Below, piece by piece: positions 13,401 to 23,800 of a DNA stretch of 64,000 nt (the stretch's first letter is position 1; every line of letters begins with the position of its first letter). Made by a program: the position numbers and the translations under genes. Source of the DNA: Phytoseiulus persimilis (lineage: Eukaryota > Arthropoda > Arachnida > Mesostigmata > Phytoseiidae); contig CM075103.1 of assembly GCA_037576195.1 (NCBI GenBank), positions 9,858,001 to 9,922,000 on the forward strand, written 5' to 3'. A model generated the notes under the pieces. That model was not told where the DNA came from and did no database searches. It worked only from the letters and a program-made list of their open reading frames with translations.

Positions 13401-15775
13401 GTTTTGATGGAACCTTTCACCATCCATCATTTGGAGGAATGTTGCTCGTCAGAGAATCCACTGATAGTCATTCCTTGTCAGTGACCCGCATGAACAGCGA
13501 AAATGGGTACGCGTGCTTTCAACCCGTCCTACGGTTCTTCACAACTTCACCAGCTGCCTTCGTGATGGCAAACTTCACGCCTTCAAGGGAGCGGATTCTA
13601 CTTTTGCCGAACTCAGTCCCTCCTAACACAGTGCCGCTGCTGCCGTCGTCGCTCAAACTTTTTCACTCCGCCGCCGTACGAAAGGCAGACGGCCCAAATA
13701 GTCATTCAAACGGTCGCTGATCGGCACCCTAGAGATATTGAATTTGGCGCGCCTCTTGGACCCACCGTCGACCGCCCGAATGCATTCATCCAAAACAGAG
13801 TTCGGAACATCTGACGTTCATCGCCAGCAAGCGGGCGAGCGATCGAACGAATGAACGTCTGCGACCATGGCGCATGCGCGAGGGGTGGTGGAGCAAACGA
13901 ATATGGCGATCGCGGGAAAGAGGCCGACGACCGAGCTCGGAAACTCTGGAATTCACGCAAAGTGAAGGAGAATTCAAAGGAACGAGCACCCTTGACGCTT
14001 TCATTGAGTTCAAACTCCCGAGTTCCAATGGATTGATCCTCAAGGAAATGTTTGGAGCGCGGACGTGCGCTCCGAAAAAGCAACACTGGGCTACTCCGAA
14101 CCGAGAAGGACTACGCTTCCCGACCGACCCGATCTTGGCTCTCTTGGATGGTTCGAAGGAGGTTTGAAATGTGAGCGCGAACGGATGCTAGCCGACTGAA
14201 TGGATCAATGAGGATCATCAGGCAAATTCAGCTTCGGTTTCGCGGGCAATATGCCGTCAGCATTGAGAAACAATCGAGGGTTCTCGAACTACAGTTTGGG
14301 CGTCAAACTCCTCAGAATATACCAGTTTCCAGAAGCACACAACTCTCAAGAAGTTCTCATCAATCGTCTCAGACCTCTACGTAGCTTCATCTCGATTGGG
14401 AGAATCTTCGTGATTCTCTCGGGTCACCTGACGGAACGGGACTAGAATTCTCCAAGAAATACGGCTCCTCAATCTTTCTAAACATTATAGATGTACAACC
14501 CTCACTTGACAGGACAGTCATCGAACTGGGCAACAATATTGAATGAGTGCGTCTGATCGATCGACGACATCCGGACCACAGAGCAATAAGAATGCGACTC
14601 ATCGAAATGTATTGCGAATCATTTCCCCAAACGCAATCTCAGAGTTTCCTCGAATGCTCCCGCGAGTGACCCTGTCCAGACTTAAACCGGGGAGTCTGCA
14701 CCCCGTTTCACGAGAGTTATAGTAGGGAATCCGATTTTCACGGAGAGGGCAGCTTCATCCAGACACCTCCCTTGAGCGTTTCGTAAATTGTATAAGTTCT
14801 CCGGCAAATTATGTGAGGCCGCCTTACGAGTGTGGGAGCGGTTCGTTCCGCTGGAGAGATATTACCAGTCTCGAATGCGATCTCGGTACTCTCGAAGCTG
14901 ATTCCGCCAAGCGAATCCATCAGTGAATTGATAGCCGAGGGGCCAAGCTCTTCAAAGTTGAGGACATGAAGGCGAGGAAAGCGATCTCAATTGATATGAT
15001 CGCGTTTCAGAAGATGCTGTCTGAATCGTGGAGTCTAACTGTTAATCTTGTTCTATCAGGCATTCAGTCATATTCGGAGTCGATACAATGGGTTGGAACT
15101 TCTTATCCCCGATATGGCGGACATGGTTCGTACATGTATTGAGGAATAATGGTCGCAGTTCGAAATCCATGCACATCTCTGCGTCTCTGTCTCTGGCAAT
15201 GAGAATGGGTTTCAAATCGATGCCACTTCCCAGCTCCTCTGGAATCGCTCTCGAAATTCCAGATTCAGCGAGATTGCGTCGGACTCGACTAATTTCCGAC
15301 GTCGGCTTTCTGAATTGGAAGCGTTTGATTACGGATGGCCGTTCCCGATTCTGTAGCCACTTGATTCACCTCGATTCGCTGATCCCTACAGCATCTCGGG
15401 CAGCGGTGTGCGATCTCGTACCTCTCGGACATGAAGCCTTTAAGGTTTGAGTTGACTTTCTGATTGACTCGCTGTTTGTGTTAACTCTGACAACATCAGC
15501 GCTGGAAATCTGTCTATTCTTCCCAATATTGCAGCCTAGACAGGGAAGTTCTGACATACCAGTGAAAAGAGAATGCTTCGGAATTTCCGAATGTTTGACG
15601 TCGGTATTCAAGTCGCAACGTACGTTGCACTCAGACATCGTGCACGCGAACGTGCTTGTGGTGATCGCGTGCGGGCGTAGTTTCTAAGAGACGACACCGT
15701 GCGTTAGCTGTCCGTTCCACGAGTTCCGCAGAGTTGGCCTGATTTTCTCACAAGAATCGCAAAATACCGAATACC
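10448..15775. other. Intergenic region between the ADAM10 5' end and nanos; no gene recognised
   Basis: The two flanking genes point away from each other, so this 5.3 kb should hold both promoters and 5'UTRs. I found trinucleotide and tetranucleotide repeats close to the ADAM10 start and no convincing coding exon. Open frames here are short and lack family signatures. No TATA box could be assigned with confidence. Confidence 0.55.
10602..10676. repeat. CTG/TTG and CAC triplet repeats upstream of ADAM10
   Basis: A run of CTG and TTG triplets (10602-10649) is followed by CCA/CAC triplets (10662-10676). On the transcribed strand of ADAM10 this reads as CAG/CAA and GTG triplets about 155-230 nt upstream of the ATG, so it probably lies in the 5'UTR or promoter. 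A (CTGC)n-like stretch follows at about 10710-10751. Confidence 0.8.
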
Positions 15776-16453
15776 ATGTATTCCCCAACAATGACGTACG
15801 CCTCGATGGATTTCTGGAACAGCGAGAAGACTCCGTTTTCGACTACGAAGTCTTCGGAAGAAACTGGATCGGGACTTCGGACGTCGTCAGACTCCAGTGG
15901 TCGGAGCTGTTCTCCTTTTGACTCGCACGTGTCCACGGAAACGAATCACTTCCAGTTTGACAGCCTCTTCAGCAAACAGCAATGGCATCGGATGCACCGA
16001 GAACCTGTCTCGTATCACCGGCAGAAAGTAAGTTATCTCCCGGAGACCGTCAACGCGACATGGCCGACTCTGTCTCAGCAGGCGCCCGCCTTCGACAACC
16101 CTTGTCCGCCGAAAAGATACGTTTTCGAAGCGTCCCAGTGCTGCGCGACACCGAGAATCCGCGTAATTCACGACTGCTGCAATAAGGAATCAGCGCCTCG
16201 GGAGATCCTCGACGAACGAGCGTTCCCCAGACGAAACGTCCCGACAGCGTCGAAGCTCACTTTGTGTCGATTCTGCTTGAAAAACGGAGAACCCCCTTCG
16301 GTCTACTATAGCCACAACCTCCATGTTGAGGATGGTAGGGTGTCGTGCCCCGTTTTGCGTCGCTATGACTGTCCGATCTGCAACAATGGGGGAGGCGACT
16401 ACGCGCACACGGTGCGCTACTGTCCCCGTCTCAGAGCCGGCATGGTACGATAA
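15776..16453 (+). CDS. nos: Nanos-type zinc-finger RNA-binding regulator
   Basis: Nanos proteins work with Pumilio to repress target mRNAs in germ cells. The 225-aa frame starts at ATG 15776, with an in-frame TGA 36 nt upstream. The C-terminal third is a clear Nanos domain: C164-X2-C167-X12-H180-X10-C191, the hallmark CPVLRRYDCPIC, then C199-X2-C202-X8-H211-X4-C216. The second knuckle has eight residues between C202 and H211; I know seven as the family spacing. The N-terminal 160 aa are Ser/Thr-rich and not recognisable, as is usual for Nanos. A consensus donor (AAA|GTAAGT, 16028) and acceptor (CTCAGCAG, ending 16081) bound 54 nt in phase 0, so an 18-residue segment may be removed or optional. 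The gene is convergent with DHODH. Confidence 0.93.
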   Translation: MYSPTMTYASMDFWNSEKTPFSTTKSSEETGSGLRTSSDSSGRSCSPFDSHVSTETNHFQFDSLFSKQQWHRMHREPVSYHRQKVSYLPETVNATWPTLSQQAPAFDNPCPPKRYVFEASQCCATPRIRVIHDCCNKESAPREILDERAFPRRNVPTASKLTLCRFCLKNGEPPSVYYSHNLHVEDGRVSCPVLRRYDCPICNNGGGDYAHTVRYCPRLRAGMVR

Positions 16454-16493
16454 ACAGGCCTCGTGAACCTCACACGGCGGCAACCGATCAAGA

Positions 16494-16637
16494 AGCAACA
16501 ATCGATTCACTAGCAGGTAGTAATTAAGTAGCAACAAATGATCATCTAGCAACAAATGATTACCTAGCAACAAATGATCACCTAGCAACTATTAAATTCC
16601 TAGCGACAATTGATTCCTTAGCAACAAATTTATTAAG
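16494..16637 (+). repeat. Eight tandem 18-bp units in the nanos 3'UTR
   Basis: Eight consecutive units of exactly 18 bp, each starting AGC and mostly AGCAACAAATGATNACCT. Units 3, 4 and 5 (16530-16583) are nearly identical; the outer units are more diverged, the usual pattern for an ageing tandem array. Every unit begins at a multiple of 18 from 16494. The array is not in the nanos reading frame. Confidence 0.93.
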
Positions 16638-17011
16638 AAGAGGAATTGGTCTCGCCTCAAAAGCGACTGTCCATCAATTAGCACTATAGGAATTTCAAAT
16701 TTTCAAATAGCTCAATACCATGCAATCACTCGCTTGTGTCACCCCTCCCCGTTAAAAGCTGTTGAAAATATTGATTCCCGTCGGGAAAGCTGATCATAAC
16801 CATCGAAACTGTTAAAAATTTGGACCGTCGTACTAAATAGGTCTATTAGGTGTAAACATAGCAGCAGTGAAATGACTCTAATTTATTGTAATGAATAATT
16901 GAATATTCCTTGTTTAGCCAAGAAACGAAAAGGTTCTCACTTGTGTGACCACAATCTTTAATTTCTTACCTCGCTTTTAGGTGTTTTGAAGATAGAACTA
17001 CAAATAACATA

Positions 17012-17017
17012 AATAAA
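17012..17017 (+). promoter_or_regulatory. Polyadenylation signal of nanos
   Basis: Canonical AATAAA hexamer 559 nt after the nanos stop codon, the first good match downstream of the gene on this strand. Confidence 0.7.
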
Positions 17018-17174
17018 GCACTGTTCCAATAGAGCCCCGATTGTTCTTGATGGTCGATGTTCAGAAGCAAGGTTCTCGAGACAAAGCTTTGACGTTGAGA
17101 ATATGATACGCCCCGGAACGTTTACATTCCTCGTTGACAGAAAGCAGAAGTCGACGCATCAGAATCTCTATCAA

Positions 17175-17180
17175 TTTATT
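17175..17180 (-). promoter_or_regulatory. Polyadenylation signal of DHODH
   Basis: AATAAA on the minus strand about 405 nt after the DHODH stop. It lies only about 160 bp from the nanos signal, which reads toward it. Confidence 0.65.
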
Positions 17181-17584
17181 CCTATTTGAAGTTTCACAAT
17201 TCGAGATAACAATTCAATTCATAGCTAACACTGACTTCAATATAGGAGCGGTTTACCTCGGGTCCTGAACTCCTCGGCGAGTCAACCCATGAGGCGGACG
17301 GGGATGAGTTTTTTTTTCCGCCGCATCGAGCACCTCTTGCGCGATGGGATCCATCATTTTGATCAACTCGTCCATACATCAGACGAGATTCGACAAGATA
17401 ATCAGCGGGATTACGGCTTTCTAGCTCACAACCCAAACGGGGACGCGAGACGGATTCTACAAAGTCTGAAGTAAGCCGATCACACATGAGCTCAACCGGG
17501 TGCGGGAATCTCTTTCCAGTCTGCTCAGAAGGCCGTATGGTTTGAAGCGTGGTTGTCGAGATCTGACCATCGAATTCAGAAACA

Positions 17585-19817
17585 TTATCTGAAGTTCATG
17601 AGTTTTGAGACTAACTCCCCCATCCTGTGATCTGAGCCGACGGCTTCGGAGACGTGTTTGTATCCGCCCTCTCGGAGGCATTCGACCAACTCCTTCTTGA
17701 TAGTTTCAACCACCGGAGGACCTCTAGAAAATCGAAACCATTGTTTCATTGGTGTGTAGAAATCGTCCTCATTTGCACTCAAGGCTCGAATGGAGACCCG
17801 ACCGCATTAATTACCTGTACACCAAGGAGCTGTAGATCTGGACCATGCTAGCACCGGCTTTTATTTTTTCATAAGCATCTTCGCCAGAGAAAACTCCTCC
17901 GACTCCAATTATTGGTATCTGGAAATGGAGCCGGCGAAGTTGAGTGTGAGTTCAAAGACCGAATCTGATTGACACGTCCCCTTGTCGACCTTCCGATGAG
18001 ATGTCCTGACCGAATACGTTCAGAAAGCTTTCCAAACCTACCTTGCCTTCGGTGAGAATGTACATATCGGAGATTATGAGGGTTGAGAGTCCTCGTAACG
18101 GGCGCCCGCTCAAACCTCCTGTTTCCGACCGTTCAGAAGAAGTGAGCGACGAAGGTCTACTCACGGTAGTGTTCGATATGATCAAACCATCAACACGGCT
18201 CCTGCAAATATTTTTTGCTTCACGAAAGCTCATTTCGATTATTCGGGTTCGAGTAGGAAACAAGATGACATCCGCTGGGAGATATGATTTTCGGAGCTGG
18301 AAAACGGAGGAATGGAGTCACATACCCTTCAGCCTTGATTACTTCTGCGATATCTCTCTTGTCTTGCTCCAGGAGATCCGGCGCGATTTTCAAGAGCACT
18401 GGAACTTTCATCGCCAATTCGTCCCGAGCCGAGATCACCTGCAGCAAACATCGACGTGGAAGCTTTTCGTGACAGTCGAGTGCATGGTTGGGAAAGGATC
18501 CCAGAATGATCTTGCGCTCCTCTCACCTTGGTTAACAATTGCCTCAATTCTTTTTTACTCTGCAACGCCCTCAGTCCCGGCGTATTCGGAGAAGAGATAT
18601 TTATCACAATGTAATCGGCGACTGGGCCGAACTTGGCGATTCCTGGAAAATTGGGGGGGATGAAAACGAGGGACTCTATCGTTTCTCTATTCATTTTCAG
18701 AATTTCGCGTAAGCTTCTCGAGTTCTAACTCACCTTGGCAGTAGTCGACCGCAGCATCCTGACTCGTTTTATTTTTGCCCAAATTGAAGCCCACCTTGCC
18801 ATCAGCAGGCCGACCTTGGTGTTTGCACCTCGCGTTTTCCAAAACAGCTTCATGCCCTTGGCTATTGAAACCATATCTGCAAAGGCGCGGAAATTGAGCT
18901 TGGGATTCTACCCTCGAAACTCCCCAGACGAGAGTCGGGGCTCTTCGAGGCTCACCTGTTTATGATTCCTTGATCTTCGGTGAGTCGGAAGACTCGTGGC
19001 TTGTCATTGCCCGGCTGAGGTTTCGGTGTGACAGACCCCACCTGAGAAGCGAAAAGTTCCTTCCAGTTGAACGTTCGGAAGTCACGAATCATTGAATGGC
19101 CACCGCTAGTTATCCAAATTCAAACCTCAACGAAACCGAATCCCCAGTCGAAAAGTCCATCCACAGCTTCTCCATCTTTGTCGAAGCCTGCAGCTAAACC
19201 CACACAGTTCCGGAACTTGGTCCCGAAAATCTCAGTAGCCTGCGGAAGCGGTTCTCCCATCAGATGGACGGATTAGAGAAGATCCAAGAGAATGCCAAGA
19301 GAGATATCCTCAGAGAGATTGAAGTATACTGACCAGTTCGGGATGATCTGTGTTCTGATTTGGCAGCACGCGGTACTTGGCCAGGAGTACTCCCGCTCTG
19401 TGCGCGTTCTCGGGGCTCAAAGTCAAATGAACAGCCTTAAGCAGGTACTCATCGTAGAATCTCTGCTGTCCTTTGAGGAAAGAAAACGCACAGAAAGCGC
19501 CGGTTCCGCCGACAGTGATGACAGCGAGCGATTTCAATTTTTGCGCCGCCTGGAATGGATCGATAGGGAAACATCGAATCAGGGCCCAGTCGGTACAAAG
19601 TGCTATTTCAAAGTTTCGATTTGGCTAGAAGATTCAGTGGTTGGAGAGCGGACAGGAATGATCAGCGCTTCCGGAGGACAAGTGGCAGCTGAACTCTGGC
19701 AGCCCCGGCACTCAAACAGGAGATCCACTCGTCGGATAAGCTTGTCCTCCCTTCGACAGATCGAGATCTCAGCCCTGTACTTCAGATACTCACTGTGAGC
19801 CCAGCGCGCGAAGCCAT
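17585..19817 (-). CDS. DHODH: Dihydroorotate dehydrogenase (quinone), mitochondrial, class 2
   Basis: Oxidises dihydroorotate to orotate in de novo pyrimidine synthesis, passing electrons to ubiquinone at the inner mitochondrial membrane. Ten coding exons: 19817-19794, 19549-19334, 19239-19126, 19041-18956, 18876-18734, 18642-18527, 18438-18326, 18201-18042, 17918-17815, 17723-17585. They sum to 404 aa (human 395) with consistent phases. Exon 1 has only 24 nt (MASRAGLT), then [10 protein letters not shown] and the membrane helix, parallel to the human N-terminus. Core motifs include [35 protein letters not shown], the class-2 catalytic-serine segment INISSPNT (about residue 208), [19 protein letters not shown] and [18 protein letters not shown]. 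All key residues I looked for are present. Transcribed toward nanos and downstream of LRP5/6 on the same strand. Confidence 0.94.
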
Positions 19818-20878
19818 ACCCTTCGGAAATGTTAAGCGGGTAAACCGTCAACTCGATGGAAAACTCTTGCAGCTTTCTCAGTCCGCGTTCGACCTCGCGA
19901 TGCTGCCGCGTCGAAAGTGGCGCCTCTCGCCAGGAGAGGAGCAGAGCGGTCTGCTACGAACGATTCATCCGCGGGGTCAGGAGGTTCGAAGGACCTCCTG
20001 ACACGACATCTCTGAGTTGTCCATATTCATCATCGGGGGAGCCGGTGTGACATGGGGTGAAGGCTCCTGTCCTAAAGGCCCGGGAAACAAGCGTTCCGAA
20101 ATACGAACCGCCGGAGGAGAGGCGCGCGGGCGAGACTTCAGGGTTGCGAAGTCGGATATCGAGGGCTCTCCCGGGGCTGCACGAGCCTGATCTCGATACT
20201 TCGGAAGAGCCAAAAATACTGAAATCATTTGCACTTGATTTGCTGTCCTCCTCCAACTTCCTCGCGAGGCGTCCTCTGGATTTCCCTCGTGTATCGATCA
20301 CGTAACGGCATATTTGTTCTCGAAACGGTTGGTGGAGATCGTTGATGTTGGGCACAAGGAATCCCTGAGAGAGAGAAATTGGCACCGTTGCTTTGCTCGA
20401 TGGCTCGCTCGGTATGACCGCTCAGTTTCGCGCACAGCATCATTTCGTCGCCGCGCTGACCGAACTTCCTCATGAGCTCAGCTTTCTTCGCCGCGTTTTC
20501 TTCTTCGAATGTTCCTCTTCATGCTCGCGAGCCTTTTTTCTGCTCCACAAAATCTTCCGTCTAACCTTCAAACTTGGCTTCCTCTCCCGCGCCCTGTAGA
20601 AACAACAGAGTGGGAAAACATGAGTCCGTTTTTCAAAATTCCTCGGGAATATGGAACATCAATAGTTGCATTTATTCTACGATGGCTCATATTCAATGTC
20701 GTTCGCTAAACAGCTATTCTGGCCGCAATAATGTACACTTCAGGTCATTTCTCGGGTGGTTTCCCGGATGAGTCTCGTCCTTCACAGTTAACGCTTCCGA
20801 TATTTACAGTGGAGATGAAAGTTCTATCGCAACTGGGTGAGTTTCGTTATATACAAAATATCAAAACAATAACAGAGA
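19818..20878 (-). other. Gap between LRP5/6 and DHODH: 3'UTR, DHODH 5' region and an unassigned open stretch
   Basis: About 1.06 kb between the LRP5/6 stop and the DHODH start. It holds the LRP5/6 polyadenylation signal (20671-20676) and presumably the DHODH promoter and 5'UTR. Several minus-strand frames stay open for 80-140 codons (19954-20385, 20225-20473), but none matches a family I know and they are not joined by convincing splice sites. I treat them as non-coding or unresolved. Confidence 0.5.
20671..20676 (-). promoter_or_regulatory. Polyadenylation signal of LRP5/6
   Basis: AATAAA on the minus strand about 200 nt after the LRP5/6 stop codon, giving a short 3'UTR. Confidence 0.65.
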
Positions 20879-23800
20879 TCAGATGAATCCCTGATCACGA
20901 TGCGACGAGCTCGGTGAAAGCTCGCCGTACAGCGGGGCTTTCTCCGTCGTCGGGATCGGACTGGCGGGAGGTGGCACATAGCCGCACTCGTAACGCAGCG
21001 AGTCGTACTCCTCTGCGGAGCACGGCGTGTTCGGCCGTCTGAAATAACTCCTGTTGTTCCTTCTTTGATGGCCGAAGAACGATGCTTCCGAGCCCATATA
21101 TATCTGGCTCGAAGAGCACGTGGACGACGCTCCCGACCGCATTTGAAGAGGACGATTGTTGTAGAAGTAGTCGTAGGACTGGACGGTCGCCGGCGATGGT
21201 GGGGGATTATGCGGATACGTCGACGGGTTTGGGTCGGATGAGGCGGCCGAAGATGGCGCCGCGGGAGGGCCTTTCATCACCGGCATGGGTATCATGGGCG
21301 CGTTCAGGCTCTGCTGTTGAGCCTGATAATGCATGGTGGCGTCGTTGGTGAAGTCTCGTTTCGGGTCTCGCCTCGCGTAGCAGATTCCGCCGAGAATGAT
21401 CACGATGATGATGCCCCCGATCAGGATCAGAACCCTGCCGAGTTTGGAATCGTCACCTGGAAAATGAGGAAAGTTTCGTTAGAGTCGTCCCCAGTCAGCG
21501 TTCGGAGGCTTCTATTACAACGGCGCAAAGAGTCAGCTCTGGCCGCCACCAAGAATGTTCGGAGGAGGCGAACGAACCTGCCGGCGCCGCTAAGTCCTGC
21601 GTCTTGGACACCATGGTCCTGCAGTTGTCGCTGCAGCAGGAGAACTCATCGGACCCGTCGGCGCATTGTCGATAGCCGTCGCATACTTTGGAGGAATCGA
21701 TGCAGCCCGAGCGATTATGACACTGGAACATCCCGTGGGGACAGCACGAGATCTCATCAGTGTTGTCAGAGCAGTCGGGTTCGCCTGGAATCGAGGTAGG
21801 AGATCGGTGGTGAGATGTTGGATCGAACGGATTGCGCTGCTCAGCACACTAACAGGAGCCCGAGGCTGCGCTCCGGGGCGGGGACCATACCGTTGCAAAT
21901 CTTCTCGGGAGGGAGACAGGAGTATTTCCCGGGCGACTTCTGACAGCGGAAGCTTCTCTGGCAGCATTGTTCGTCCTGGCACTCGTGTTCACAATCTTTC
22001 TCGTCGGACCCGTCGCCACAGTCGGCTCGTCCGTCGCAAACCCTTTTCGAATGAACGCAGATATCTGGAGAATCCGAAAAATCAGATAAATATTCCCCAT
22101 GCCCCCCTGCTGAACCCATCCCTCTGAATCACAGTATTTCTCCTCATAGCCGAGCCCCCTTACCCGGTCCGTTCCCGTTCGTCGAACACCTGAACGTGTC
22201 CATCAGAGCACAGCATCCGTACTCGTCACTTCCATCAGTGCAGTCGAAAGTTCCGTCGCAGCGAGCTTCATGCGGAATGCACCTATTGACGCTACCTCGG
22301 CAGGTCCATTCGGAAGGGCTGCACGTGGCGACGTCGCACGAGCCCTCGGAATGTTCCTCGGGGCAGCTGCAAGAGAACTTGACTTCCTTCTGTCCGTGAA
22401 CGAGACAGACGTGCGAGCACGAGCAGTCCTTGGGTTTGACCGTTGGCAGCGTTGAGGGCACGGCGAAAACGTCCACCAGCGGCGAGCGGTGCGAGAACAG
22501 AAGTTTCTTCTTGCCGTCGCCGTTCTTGTCGAACGCGAAGATCTGATGATCTTTGCGGTTCAATCCGATGACGGTGTCTTCGTAAACCGTCAATGAGTTG
22601 AATTCGATGTCTTTCAGCAGCGTGAGGTAGCGATCGCCGTCCAGATGGATGGACTCGACCCGCTTCGGACCTATGTCCGTCCAGATGAGGAGATCGCTCC
22701 GGGTGTCGACGACGAGATCGGTTGGGGCCTTGATCTTATCTCTGCCGTTGAAAATCGTTTTCAGGCCCGTGCCGTCGTAGCTACAGCTCATGATTTTGTT
22801 CACGCCAGCTTCTGTGTTCAGGAAGATCACCAAAGACTTCTGCTGATGAACAGCGAGAAGCCGCGGTCGGTCGAGCTTGGCGATCACTCCCAGCTGCTTG
22901 AAATTGCCCTGCGGCATCAGACGTGCTACGTTAATAGTGTTCCTGTTCCCACATATCCAGAATAGTTGACCGGTCAGAGGGTCCAGCGTGAAGTCGATGA
23001 GCCGCGACTCGTTTTGTGCGGGTTTGAACGCCTGCTCGAAGCCCGAGCCGTCGTCTTTGGCGCGGAGGATCTGCTCCTGAGTGGGGTCCAGCCAGTAGAT
23101 GTGACCCGAGTACGGGTCGTAGTGGAGGGCTCGAACGCTCCTGGTGAGGATCGGCAGCAAGATGTCGGGACCGTCCCCGGAGAGGGGCAGTCGGCCTATA
23201 GTGGTTTTTTGCGCAAACAGGATCATGTTGCGGGGCAGAACGCATTTCCCGTCGGCGTCTAGCACGTAGTGAGTTCCGCACGAGCAGTAGTAACTTTTCT
23301 CTTTGCTGGAAGCTGCGAAACACAGCGCTTGGCATTCGCCGTTCGAGAGGGCGCATTGGTTCCAAGCCGAGGTCGTGGGCTTCTGCAGGACTTCCAGTTC
23401 ACACACACCTCTCGGACCCTGTCTCTGCCAAAGCTGAGTGCTGAGGTCGGGTCGATTGGCCATCGAGGTCCAGACGTTGGTGTCGTTCGATAGGAACAGC
23501 CTCCCGTTGTGAACCGCCATCTGCGAGAGACGAACTTTGGAGCTCGAGTAAACCGCACGTCTGGACTTCCCGCTCAGCTCAACGCTCTCGATGCTGTCGC
23601 CGTCGGTCCAATAGAGTTTTCTCCCGATCGGGTCCAAGGAAATTGCTTGAGCGGGAGCTTTGAGCTCGACTAGTTTGCCTCGTCTGGACCCGTCCAGACG
23701 GCTTCTATCGATGCGCGACGTGGAGTAATTGTCCACCCAGTACAGTTGCTTGCCGAGCGGGTCGACGACGAGCAGTGTTGGCTTCATCTCAATCCACAGA

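Larger units (their letters stand above)
16454..17035 (+). promoter_or_regulatory. nos: nanos 3'UTR with polyadenylation signal
   Basis: About 0.6 kb between the nanos stop and an AATAAA at 17012-17017. It contains the 18-bp tandem array (16494-16637) and AT-rich sequence. Nanos genes are commonly controlled through their 3'UTRs, but which elements act here is not visible. The 3' end is inferred from the signal position. Confidence 0.65.

Noticed and set aside
16190-16588. Minus-strand 132-codon frame with repeated Leu-rich hexapeptides opposite nanos
   Set aside because: The repeat is the 18-bp nanos 3'UTR array read backwards, and the rest is the complement of the Nanos domain.
16494-16637. 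Possible CRISPR array
   Set aside because: Units are 18 bp head to tail with no spacers, in a eukaryotic 3'UTR.
19603-19851. Minus-strand frame beginning [19 protein letters not shown] as a separate gene
   Set aside because: It covers the DHODH first exon in another register, lacks its own ATG and shows no known domain.
19954-20473. Minus-strand frames of 82-143 codons as a small gene
   Set aside because: The frames disagree with each other, no splice pairs join them convincingly and no family is recognised.
22931-23365. Long minus- and plus-strand frames within the LRP5/6 exons
   Set aside because: They are other registers of the large LRP5/6 exon 22164-23805, whose own frame is clearly coding.
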